NCBI RefSeq assembly: GCF_036345255.1
Contig: NZ_CP107783.1
Location: 9,045,001-9,109,000 of the forward strand
Length of the DNA stretch: 64,000 bases
DNA from: Streptomyces sp. NBC_00569
Lineage (GTDB): Bacteria > Actinomycetota > Actinomycetes > Streptomycetales > Streptomycetaceae
Direction of reading: 5' to 3'
A program made the translations under genes and the position numbers. The notes beneath the pieces are model-generated. The model was not told the DNA's origin. It made no database searches and saw only the letters and a program-made list of their open reading frames with translations. Of this stretch, positions 52,648-59,946 are shown piece by piece. Every line of letters begins with the position of its first letter. Within the stretch, counting starts at the first letter, position 1.

Positions 52648-52848
52648 GTGACAGCTGCACGAATGATCATTGTGGTGGCGGTGACCTGGGTTGCTCTGAC
52701 GGTGCTGTTCCTGGCGCCGTCGGCCCTTCCCACCACGTGGCAGTACTACATCTACTCGCCTGCGAGCGTAGGTCTGTGGCTGCTCGCCATGCTGTTCGGA
52801 CCCGTGATCACGGTCTTCCTGAAGTGGAACTGGATCAGGCACGGCTGA
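52648..52848 (+). CDS. Small two-pass membrane protein
   Basis: A 66-residue protein with two hydrophobic helices (MIIVVAVTWVALTVLFLA and VGLWLLAMLFGPVITVFL) joined by a Tyr/Pro-rich loop and ending in a basic NWIRHG tail. The start is GTG with GGGAGGG upstream. Function unknown; probably a conserved Streptomyces hypothetical. Confidence 0.65.
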   Translation: MTAARMIIVVAVTWVALTVLFLAPSALPTTWQYYIYSPASVGLWLLAMLFGPVITVFLKWNWIRHG

Positions 52849-53156
52849 CCAGCCCGACGGCATTTCAGGCGCGGAGCCGCCGACATTTCATCCGGAGGTC
52901 CTCCGCGACAGGAGGGACCGGGCGGGGCGTGCCTGTGTGCTCGGCGCGGACGTCGGCTGCACGCACCGCAGTCCGGACAACTGGTTCGCGGCACGGAATC
53001 TCCACCTCCCAGGGGCGGTTCCTTGGATGTTCAAACGAGGGTCATTTCGCTCCCGCACTCTGGCATTTACGATGCGATGACTCGCACTCGCCTGGTGAAT
53101 GTGAGAAACGGGGTGCCGCTTTCCTGCGTCCCCGGGTACACAGGGAGTCAGAGCAC
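52849..53156. other. Upstream region of the PucR gene
   Basis: 308 bp with no gene that I can support. The last part is AT-richer (CATTTACGATGCGATGACTC around 53067) and probably contains the PucR promoter. Confidence 0.45.
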
Positions 53157-54788
53157 ATGCACATCGAACATCTCCTGAGGGACGAGTCACTCGGCCTGCG
53201 CCTGCTCTGGGCCGACGAACCGCACCTGCGGCAGGAGATCAGCGGCGTGACCGTCACCGACCTCGAGGACCCGGCCCGCTTCGTGCGGCCGGCCGAGGTC
53301 GTGCTCAGCGGCCTGGTGTGGTGGACGCAGCGGAGCGGGCGGGCCAAGGCGGACCGGTTCGTCTCCGCGCTGCGTACCGCCGGCGCGGCCGTGCTCCTCG
53401 CGGGGGAGGAGACGCACGGCGCCGTCCCGGACGACCTCGTCGAAGCGTGCCGCCGCCACGGACTCCCCGTCGCGGCGGTCCCGGCGCACATCATGTTCCG
53501 CGCCATCACGGACACGGTGTACCTCCAGCAGTGGGGCGAACTCAGCCGCCACCGCGCCCTGCCCGAGAACGTGCGCACCACGCTGAGCCGGCTCCTGGCA
53601 AAGGAGGCGGACCCGGCCGCGATCGTCGACGCCGCGTTCGCCCACCTCGACCGGCCGGTCGCCTACGTCCTCACACCCACGGGACGCACCGTGGCCGCCA
53701 CCGCCGCCTCGGCAGATCTCCCGACGAGGGACGCCGCCGCCCTGATCGCGACAGGCACGGCCCCCGCACAGAGAAACAGCCACAACTCCTCGGGAATCAA
53801 AGCCGGCCCGGCGTTCGGCCGGGCGTCCGTCACCGTGCCCGTCCAGGCCGACGCCGAGACGGTCTCGCCCTACGAGCGCTGGCATCTGCACCTGCCCGAC
53901 GCCGACGACGCCCCACCGCGCATGCTGCACGAGATCGCGGAGGTCCTCGGCCGCTGCCAGGAGATCCGTGCCTGCCGCCGGGCCGACGAGGACCGCGCGG
54001 TGCGCGCACTCGGCACGCTGCTCACCGCGCCCGACACCGACAAGGCCGTCCTCGAATCCGCGCTGCGCGCCTGCGGAATCCCCGACGAGGGCCCGTACCG
54101 CGTGGTCGTCGCCGAAGTCGGCTCCGGGCGTGAGGTCTCGGCGCAGGGCGCGCTGACCGAGGCGGCCGCTCATGTCCCCCACACCGGCGCCGCCGCGGGC
54201 CGGCTCCCTGACGGCACCGCGTTCGCCGTCATCGCAGGGGCGGACGCCGTGAGCGAAGCGCTGGCCGACGTATGGCCGTTGCTCGCGGCCGGCGAGCCGT
54301 CCGACCCGCTGCACGCGGGCGTCGCCTCCCCGGCCGCCGCGCCCGGGGACCTCAACGGCGCGCTGTCCGAGGCCCGTTACGCCCTGACCTCGGCCCGCAC
54401 CACCACGCCCGGCGCCTCGCGGCTCACCGACGCGGCCTCGCTCACCGGCCTGGAAACACTGCTCACCGGCGTACCCGTCGAGGTGCGCGCCGCGTTCAGC
54501 CGCACCGTGCTGGGCCCCTTGCTCGACGAGACCAACGCGTCCGCGTCCGCGCTGCTGCAGACCCTGGAGACCTTCCTCGCCTGCGACGGCTCATGGGCGC
54601 GTACGGCGGAGGTGCTGCACCTGCACGTCAACACCGTCCACTACCGGATCCAGCGCATCGAGCACTTCACCGGCCGTGACCTCTCCCGGCTCTACGACCG
54701 CGCCGACCTCTGGGCCGCGCTGCTGAGCCGCGAGACCCCGGCTAGGAACGGTCGATGTGCACACTCGTCGACTTCACGCGAGCGGTGA
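53157..54788 (+). CDS. PucR-family transcriptional regulator
   Basis: A 543-residue regulator. The N-terminal PucR domain (about 1-130) is followed by a central GGDEF-like region and a C-terminal HTH_30 (TAEVLHLHVNTVHYRIQRIEH, about 485-505). PucR proteins activate purine or amino-acid catabolic genes in response to a metabolite. ATG 53157 is 10 bases from AGGGAG. The last 47 bp overlap, tail to tail, the 3' end of the HTH-Mop gene; a second PucR gene is at 62153. Confidence 0.88.
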   Translation: MHIEHLLRDESLGLRLLWADEPHLRQEISGVTVTDLEDPARFVRPAEVVLSGLVWWTQRSGRAKADRFVSALRTAGAAVLLAGEETHGAVPDDLVEACRRHGLPVAAVPAHIMFRAITDTVYLQQWGELSRHRALPENVRTTLSRLLAKEADPAAIVDAAFAHLDRPVAYVLTPTGRTVAATAASADLPTRDAAALIATGTAPAQRNSHNSSGIKAGPAFGRASVTVPVQADAETVSPYERWHLHLPDADDAPPRMLHEIAEVLGRCQEIRACRRADEDRAVRALGTLLTAPDTDKAVLESALRACGIPDEGPYRVVVAEVGSGREVSAQGALTEAAAHVPHTGAAAGRLPDGTAFAVIAGADAVSEALADVWPLLAAGEPSDPLHAGVASPAAAPGDLNGALSEARYALTSARTTTPGASRLTDAASLTGLETLLTGVPVEVRAAFSRTVLGPLLDETNASASALLQTLETFLACDGSWARTAEVLHLHVNTVHYRIQRIEHFTGRDLSRLYDRADLWAALLSRETPARNGRCAHSSTSRER

Positions 54789-55140
54789 CGGTGACCCCGA
54801 CGGCCAGGCCCAACTCCTCGACGGCCTCGCGCGTCACCATCGACACCATCCGGTGCGGCCCGGCCTGGATCTCCACCTGCGCCACGACGTCGTCGGCCTT
54901 CAGCGCCGTCACGATCCCGGTGAACGAGTTGCGCACCGACGTGCGCGGCGCCTCTGCCACGCCCCGATCGGCTTCCGCGGCCCGGCTCTTGGCGAACCGC
55001 GCGAGACCGACACCGTCGATCACACGGTTCCCCGTCCCGTCCCGTCCCATGGTCAGCCGGCCGCTGTCGGCCCACCGGCGCACGGTCTCCCCACTCACCC
55101 CGAGCAGGCGCGCGGCCTGGCCAATGCTGTACGACGACAC
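54742..55140 (-). CDS. Helix-turn-helix/Mop (molybdate-binding TOBE) protein
   Basis: A 132-residue protein. A MerR/excisionase-like helix-turn-helix (SIGQAARLLGVSGETVRRWADSGRL, residues 5-29) is followed by a Mop/TOBE domain (RTSVRNSFTGIVTALKADDVVAQVEI, from about 66). Such proteins bind molybdate or tungstate and regulate or store it. No molybdate transporter is adjacent, so its target is elsewhere. Its 3' end overlaps the PucR gene. Confidence 0.9.
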   Translation of the reverse strand: MSSYSIGQAARLLGVSGETVRRWADSGRLTMGRDGTGNRVIDGVGLARFAKSRAAEADRGVAEAPRTSVRNSFTGIVTALKADDVVAQVEIQAGPHRMVSMVTREAVEELGLAVGVTVTARVKSTSVHIDRS

Positions 55141-55189
55141 ATCGGAACCTTAGCCGTGCCCGGCGCCGGGCACTCCTGGGGGAGGCGGC

Positions 55190-55837
55190 TCACCGGTGGG
55201 GCTTGGCGCGGACGTGCATCCGTTCCCCCTGCCGCCCGAACAGGCTGAGGAGTTCGACGGGCCGGCCGTCCGCGCTGCTGAACCAGTGGGGGACCCGGGT
55301 GTCGAACTCGGCGGCCTCGCCCGGGCCGAGGACCAGATCGTGCTCGGCGAGCACGAGCCGCAGCCGGCCGTCCAGCACATACAGCCACTCGTAGCCCTCG
55401 TGCGTACGGAGATCCGGCTCGCAGCCGCGGTCGGCGATGACCATCTTGTACGCCTGAAGAGGGCCGGGCGACCGCGTCAGGGGGACGAACGTGCCGCCGC
55501 TCGGCATCGGGCGTGGCGTCAGCCGGACCCGGGGATCCCCCACCTCGGGAGCGCCGACCAGCTCGTCCAGGGGCACCCCGTACGCACCGGCCAGCGGCAG
55601 CAGCAGTTCGAGGCTCGGGCGGCGCTGTCCGGACTCGAGACGGGAAAGCGTGCTCTTGGAGATGCCGGTGACCTCCGAGAGCGCCGCCAGGGTGAGCCCG
55701 CGCCGGTCGCGCAGCCGTCTCAGCCGCGGGGCCACCTCGTCGAGGACGGCTTGATAGGGAGCCGGTTCCTCCGCGTCGTCCTTGTCGGCCATGCCGTCCA
55801 TGCGGTCCGTGTCCTCCACGTCATCCACATCGTCCAT
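55190..55837 (-). CDS. XRE-cupin transcriptional regulator
   Basis: A 215-residue regulator. An Asp-rich N-terminal tail precedes an XRE helix-turn-helix (LTLAALSEVTGISKSTLSRLESGQRRP, about 48-74) and a cupin domain (about 140-205: HEGYEWLYVLDGRLRLVL, GPGEAAEFDTRVPHW). Such proteins sense small molecules with the cupin pocket. It is divergent from a methyltransferase gene with a palindrome between them. Confidence 0.9.
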   Translation of the reverse strand: MDDVDDVEDTDRMDGMADKDDAEEPAPYQAVLDEVAPRLRRLRDRRGLTLAALSEVTGISKSTLSRLESGQRRPSLELLLPLAGAYGVPLDELVGAPEVGDPRVRLTPRPMPSGGTFVPLTRSPGPLQAYKMVIADRGCEPDLRTHEGYEWLYVLDGRLRLVLAEHDLVLGPGEAAEFDTRVPHWFSSADGRPVELLSLFGRQGERMHVRAKPHR

Positions 55838-55864
55838 GTGGGCATCTCACCCGGCTGTCCCGGA

Positions 55865-55886
55865 AATGGCAACACAGATTGCCGTT
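55865..55886. promoter_or_regulatory. Candidate operator of the XRE-cupin regulator
   Basis: AATGGCAA and TTGCCGTT flank a 6-bp spacer; 7 of 8 arm positions pair. It lies between the divergent regulator and methyltransferase starts, 29 bp from each, and is the natural site for dual control. Confidence 0.6.
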
Positions 55887-55914
55887 CACGAGCGACGGGT
55901 GCACGCTCCTGGCC

Positions 55915-56877
55915 ATGAGCACACACAGCAATCCCGCGCAGAGCCACGGACACGAGAACGGGCATGGCCACCGCCACGGGCATGACCACGGTTCCGACAG
56001 CACCGAGATCGACTGGGAGGCCATGTCCGACACGCTGGAGAACAACGGCGATCTGCACCTCCCGGTCCTGCGGCAGACGGCGGCCCGGCTCGCTGAACTG
56101 CTCGGCCCGGACAAGGAGGTCCTCCGCATCCTCGACATCGGCAGCGGCCCCGGCGTGATGACCTGTGCCCTCGCCGAGGCCTTCCCGGACGCCGAAGTCG
56201 TCGCGGTGGACGGCGCGCCCGCACTCCTGGACCGCGCTCTGGCCCGAGCCGGGCGGCTCGGAGTCGGCGACAGGGTGTCGATCCGGCACGCGGAGCTGCC
56301 CGGCGACCTGGACGGCGGCGACGGGCACGCCGGCGGCGGTCTCGGCCAGGCCGATCTGATCTGGAGCAGCAAGGCCGTGCACCACATCGGCGATCAGCAG
56401 GGGGTGCTGGACGCGCTCACCGCCGCGCTGCGGCCCGGCGGCATGCTCGCGGTCGCCGAGGGCGGGCTGCCGATGCGCTGCCTCCCCCGCGACATCGGTA
56501 TCGGCAAGCCGGGTTTCCAGGCGCGGCTCGACGCTCTGCAGGAGTACTGGTTCGAGCGGATGCGCTCCGAGCTGCCGGGCAGCACCAGCACGGTCGAGGA
56601 CTGGCCCGCGATGCTCGGCGAGGCAGGACTCACGGACGTCGGCGGCTTCACGTACCTGCTCGACCTGCGGGCGCCCCTGGGTGAGACGGCCCGCACGTTT
56701 CTGCACAACCAACTGACCCGGCTGCGCGATGTGATGAGCGAGTCCCTGGACGCCGACGACCGCAAGACGCTCGACGTCCTGCTCGACGACACGGCACCGG
56801 AGGGCATCCTTCGGCGCCCCGACGCGTTCGTGCTCTCGGCCACCACCGTCTTCGCGGGGGTGCGCCGGGCGTCCTGA
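55915..56877 (+). CDS. SAM-dependent methyltransferase with His-rich N-terminus
   Basis: A 320-residue class I methyltransferase. Its SAM site LDIGSGPGVMTCALAE (about 73-88) is followed by AVDGAPALLDRA and the post-motif LIWSSKAVHHIGD. The first about 27 residues contain a run of HGHENGHGHRHGHDHG that should bind metal such as nickel, copper or zinc. It probably methylates a small molecule; the divergent XRE-cupin regulator suggests induction by that substrate or by a metal. ATG 55915 is preferred over an upstream frame start. Confidence 0.88.
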   Translation: MSTHSNPAQSHGHENGHGHRHGHDHGSDSTEIDWEAMSDTLENNGDLHLPVLRQTAARLAELLGPDKEVLRILDIGSGPGVMTCALAEAFPDAEVVAVDGAPALLDRALARAGRLGVGDRVSIRHAELPGDLDGGDGHAGGGLGQADLIWSSKAVHHIGDQQGVLDALTAALRPGGMLAVAEGGLPMRCLPRDIGIGKPGFQARLDALQEYWFERMRSELPGSTSTVEDWPAMLGEAGLTDVGGFTYLLDLRAPLGETARTFLHNQLTRLRDVMSESLDADDRKTLDVLLDDTAPEGILRRPDAFVLSATTVFAGVRRAS

Positions 56878-57007
56878 CGGCCGGTGGGCGGGGTGCTCCG
56901 TCTGCGTGGAACGTGAGGGCTCGTTTGTGTGATGCGCCTGTGTGGCTGGCGTGATCCGCGTTCGCGGCTGTGCTTACCGTGGCCTCTCGTCGAGGGTTGG
57001 AGCGCGC

Positions 57008-57190
57008 ATGCCCGAGCAGGAACTTGAAGTGGAGACGCGGCGGGAACCGTCCGTGCCGTTGGGTGTCGGGGTGCGGCGGGCCACGCTGGACGACGGTCGC
57101 GTGGTGACCATCGTGTGCGAGGCGGGGCTGCCGCAGAACGAGGTGAACGCCATCGCCGCCCGCGTCGCCGAGTCGAGCCTGAGGCGTTGA
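57008..57190 (+). CDS. Small hypothetical protein, 60 residues
   Basis: A short, acidic protein (MPEQELEVETRREPSVPLGV, then RVVTIVCEAGLPQNEVNAIAA) with a strand-turn-helix look. It is followed by an exceptional 18-bp terminator, which supports it as a real single-gene unit. No family recognised. Confidence 0.6.
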   Translation: MPEQELEVETRREPSVPLGVGVRRATLDDGRVVTIVCEAGLPQNEVNAIAARVAESSLRR

Positions 57191-57197
57191 TACGTCG

Positions 57198-57242
57198 ACG
57201 TCGCGACGCCCCCGCTCAGCCGGCGCGGGGGCGTCGCGACGT
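57198..57242. terminator. 18-bp perfect-stem terminator
   Basis: Arms 57198-57215 and 57225-57242 are exactly complementary, loop of 9 bases. It ends the 60-residue gene and is among the longest perfect hairpins in the window. Confidence 0.85.
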
Positions 57243-57306
57243 GCCCCGAGCCGGCCGGGCCGGAATTCGGCTGGTGGCCGTGGGAGGTTCTCACGACCAT
57301 GGAGTG

Positions 57307-57782
57307 GTGACGACGATCCGTGAGGCTTCCCCCGGTGACATCGACGCTGTGATCCGCCCGAGCGGCATGGTTCTGCGGCTGCACGCGCGACACCGGCCGG
57401 ACCAGTTCGTCGCCGAGCCGTCGGGGCAGGGGCGGCGGAGCGATTCCGGGGCTGGTTGAGGGACGAGGCCGCGACCCTCCTGGTCGCCGAGTCGGACGAC
57501 GGCGAAGTGGCGGGCTGGACGTTGTGCCGCGTCGAGAGACGGGAGGCATCCGTGCTCACCCTGCCCGCCGCGGTGGTCTCCATGGAGCATCTGGCCGTGG
57601 ACCCCGCCGGAGTTCGGAGCGGGGTCGGTGCGGCGTTGGTGGACGCCGTCCGTGACGTGGGACGCCGAGCCGGATGCCGGCGCCTGGTCGCGGGCGTACG
57701 GGAGTTCAACGCCGCGGCACGGCCGTTCTACGAGGCCGTCGGGCTGCGGCCGATGCAGGTGCGGACGGACCAGCCGCTGTGA
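57307..57782 (+). pseudogene. Frameshifted GNAT acetyltransferase
   Basis: The N-terminal third (TTIREASPGDIDAVIRPSGM, LHARHRPDQFVAEP) and the rest (WLRDEAATLLVAESDDGEV, MEHLAVDPAGVRSGVGAALVDA) are both clearly GNAT, but lie in different frames with the switch near 57430-57460. A GTG at 57307 would start the first piece. The acetyl-CoA loop (RSGVGAAL) is intact. Either a real frameshift inactivates it or the sequence has an indel error. Confidence 0.8.
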
Positions 57783-57817
57783 CGCGTCCGCGGCGGGGGC
57801 AGGGCCGGTACCTCACG

Positions 57818-58108
57818 TCACCCGAGCAGGGCGGCGGGGCGGGACATGAGCCACCTCTGGACGGCGAGCGCGACGGTGCCGTCGAGGCCGCTGAGCGCGT
57901 CGATGGCCTCCATGTCATCGGGGTGGGGCGGGATCCCGGCGGTGGTGAGCGTGGCGTTCAGGCTGAGGCGGTGCCGGTCACGGGAGGTCAGGCACGGGTG
58001 GGCCGGCGGAGCGAGGTCCAGGCGCTGCGCCGGGTCGGGCAGCGGGAGCAGGAAGTCGGCGCCCGCGTCCAGGTCGGGGGTCGGCAGGACGGTGGCAGCA
58101 GAGTTCAT
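57818..58108 (-). CDS. Hypothetical protein, 96 residues
   Basis: A small protein (LPTPDLDAGADFLLPLPDPA; SRDRHRLSLNATLTTAGIPP; DMEAIDALSGLDGTVALAVQ) with a good ribosome binding site (GAGGAAG) before its ATG. No family recognised; the DMEAID-to-VALAV stretch is probably helical. Confidence 0.65.
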   Translation of the reverse strand: MNSAATVLPTPDLDAGADFLLPLPDPAQRLDLAPPAHPCLTSRDRHRLSLNATLTTAGIPPHPDDMEAIDALSGLDGTVALAVQRWLMSRPAALLG

Positions 58109-58452
58109 GGCACTTCCTCACGACGGTCGGACTGTGTCGGTCTGTGTCGATCAGGAGGCCGCCGGGCCACCGGTTGGTTGCGTCCTGTCCGGCAGAGCAC
58201 CCGAACGCCGTAATCACCGCACAAAGGCGGACATCAACTGCCTATCGGAGAAGGCGTCTTCACCTGCGCATTCGCCTGCGCCGCCATCGGTGATTCGGGC
58301 GATACAGCGCAAAGTGCGCGCACCTGTCGCATTGGCCAAAGGGTCCTGCCGCTCTTGTACCGATCCGACGTTGAGCGCGTGGTCCGGGTGCCGCAGCATC
58401 CCCCGCAGCGCCTCGCGATCCACCGCGGGGCGTGGGACATCCAGGAGGACGC
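58109..58452. other. Upstream region of the amino-acid permease
   Basis: 344 bp without a gene I trust. A minus-strand frame (58214-58423) starts MDREALRGMLRHPDHAL but has no homology I recognise and no clear ribosome binding site. Confidence 0.45.
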
Positions 58453-59946
58453 ATGCGCGTGACGGCCCGCCAACTGTGCCGCCGTAAGCCGCTGGAGAGC
58501 ATGATCGGCGAGGCGGAGAGCGAGGCCTCGGAGCCGGGCGGTCTGCGGCGCAGTATGGGGCTGACGCAGCTGACCCTGCTCGGGATCAGCTCCGTCGTGG
58601 GCACCGGCATCTTCTTCGTGCTCGGCACCGCGGTCCCCAAGGCGGGACCGGGCGTGGTGCTCTCCTTCGTCGTCGCGGCGGTGGTCGCGGGACTCGCGGC
58701 GCTCTGTTACGTCGAGCTGGCCGGCGCGATCCCGGTGGCGGGCAGTACGTACTCGTACACCTACGCCTCGCTCGGTGAGGGAGCTGCGTATCTGGTCGCC
58801 TGGTGTCTCATCCTCGAGTACGGCGTCGCGGTGTCCACCGTGGCCGTGAGCTGGGGGCAGTACCTCAACGAACTCACCGACGCGCTCTTCGGGTTCACGC
58901 TGCCCGACGCGATCAGCCAGCCGCCCGGGGCCGGGGGAGTGGTGAACATCCCGGCGCTCGTCGTGGTGCTGCTCTGCTCCCTGCTGCTGGCCCGCGGCAC
59001 GCGCGAGTCCGCACGCCTCAACGCCGTGATGGTGTGCGTCAAGCTGAGCGTCCTCGTGCTGTTCGTCGCCGTGGCGTTCACCGCGTTCCGGGCCGGCCAC
59101 TTCGCCGACTTCGCGCCGCACGGAGCGTCCGGCATCGGGGTTGCCGCCTCCGCCGTCTTCTTCTCCTACGTCGGCTTCGACACCGTGGCCACCGCGAGCG
59201 AGGAGGTCCGCAATCCGCGGCGCACCATCCCGCTCGCCCTGCTCCTGACACTCGGCGCGGTCACGGTGCTGTACATCCTGGTGTCCCTCGCGGCGGTCGG
59301 CGCGCAGCCCGCCGGCCGGTTCGGTGCGCAGGCCGACGCGGGCGAGGCGGTCCTCGCCGAGATCCTGCGCGACGTGACGGGCGCGGGCTGGCCCGTCGTG
59401 CTCCTGTCGGCCGGTGCCGTGGTGTCGATCTTCAGCGTGGTGCTGGTGACCCTGTACGGGCAGACGCGCATCCTCTTCTCGATGGCCCGCGACGGGCTCG
59501 TCCCCGAGATCTTCCGCCGTGTCGACCGCAAGCGGCACACGCCGGTCGGCAACACATGGATCGTGGGCGCCGGCGTCGGAGCGCTGGCCGCGTTCGTGCC
59601 GCTCCAGTACCTCGCCGACCTGACCAGCATGGGAACCCTCGTCGCGTTCGTGGCCGTGGCGGCGGCCGTGGTCGTCCTGCGCCGCATCGCCCCCGACGCG
59701 CCGCGGCCCTACAGGGTGCCCCTGTATCCCGTCGTGCCGATCGTGTCCGCGGCGTCCTGCCTCTACCTCGCGTGGCTGCTGCCGGGCATCACGTGGGCGC
59801 TCTTCGGTGGGTGGCTGGTGCTCGCGGCGGCGCTCTACCTGGTGTTCGGCCGTCGCCACTCCGCCCTGCGCGAGCGGGCCGCCGCACCCGGGCACGCGGA
59901 GGCCGACGTCTCGACTACCGCTGCGCAAGCGTCTCTGATCAGCTAA
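58453..59946 (+). CDS. APC-family amino-acid permease
   Basis: A 497-residue membrane protein of the cationic amino-acid transporter (YfnA/CAT-like) branch with about 12-13 helices. It has the family opening GISSVVGTGIFFVLGT, then SYVGFDTVATASEEVRNPRRTIP, one of the strongest APC motifs. GGAGG lies 4 bases before the ATG. Its stop codon overlaps the 3' end of the convergent tnpB gene by 8 bp, so the IS607-like element sits right at its 3' end. Confidence 0.93.
   Translation: MRVTARQLCRRKPLESMIGEAESEASEPGGLRRSMGLTQLTLLGISSVVGTGIFFVLGTAVPKAGPGVVLSFVVAAVVAGLAALCYVELAGAIPVAGSTYSYTYASLGEGAAYLVAWCLILEYGVAVSTVAVSWGQYLNELTDALFGFTLPDAISQPPGAGGVVNIPALVVVLLCSLLLARGTRESARLNAVMVCVKLSVLVLFVAVAFTAFRAGHFADFAPHGASGIGVAASAVFFSYVGFDTVATASEEVRNPRRTIPLALLLTLGAVTVLYILVSLAAVGAQPAGRFGAQADAGEAVLAEILRDVTGAGWPVVLLSAGAVVSIFSVVLVTLYGQTRILFSMARDGLVPEIFRRVDRKRHTPVGNTWIVGAGVGALAAFVPLQYLADLTSMGTLVAFVAVAAAVVVLRRIAPDAPRPYRVPLYPVVPIVSAASCLYLAWLLPGITWALFGGWLVLAAALYLVFGRRHSALRERAAAPGHAEADVSTTAAQASLIS

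Noticed and set aside
58214..58423. A 69-codon minus-strand frame starting MDREALRGMLRHPD
   Set aside because: It lies in the promoter region of the permease, with no family, no good ribosome binding site and no conserved block.
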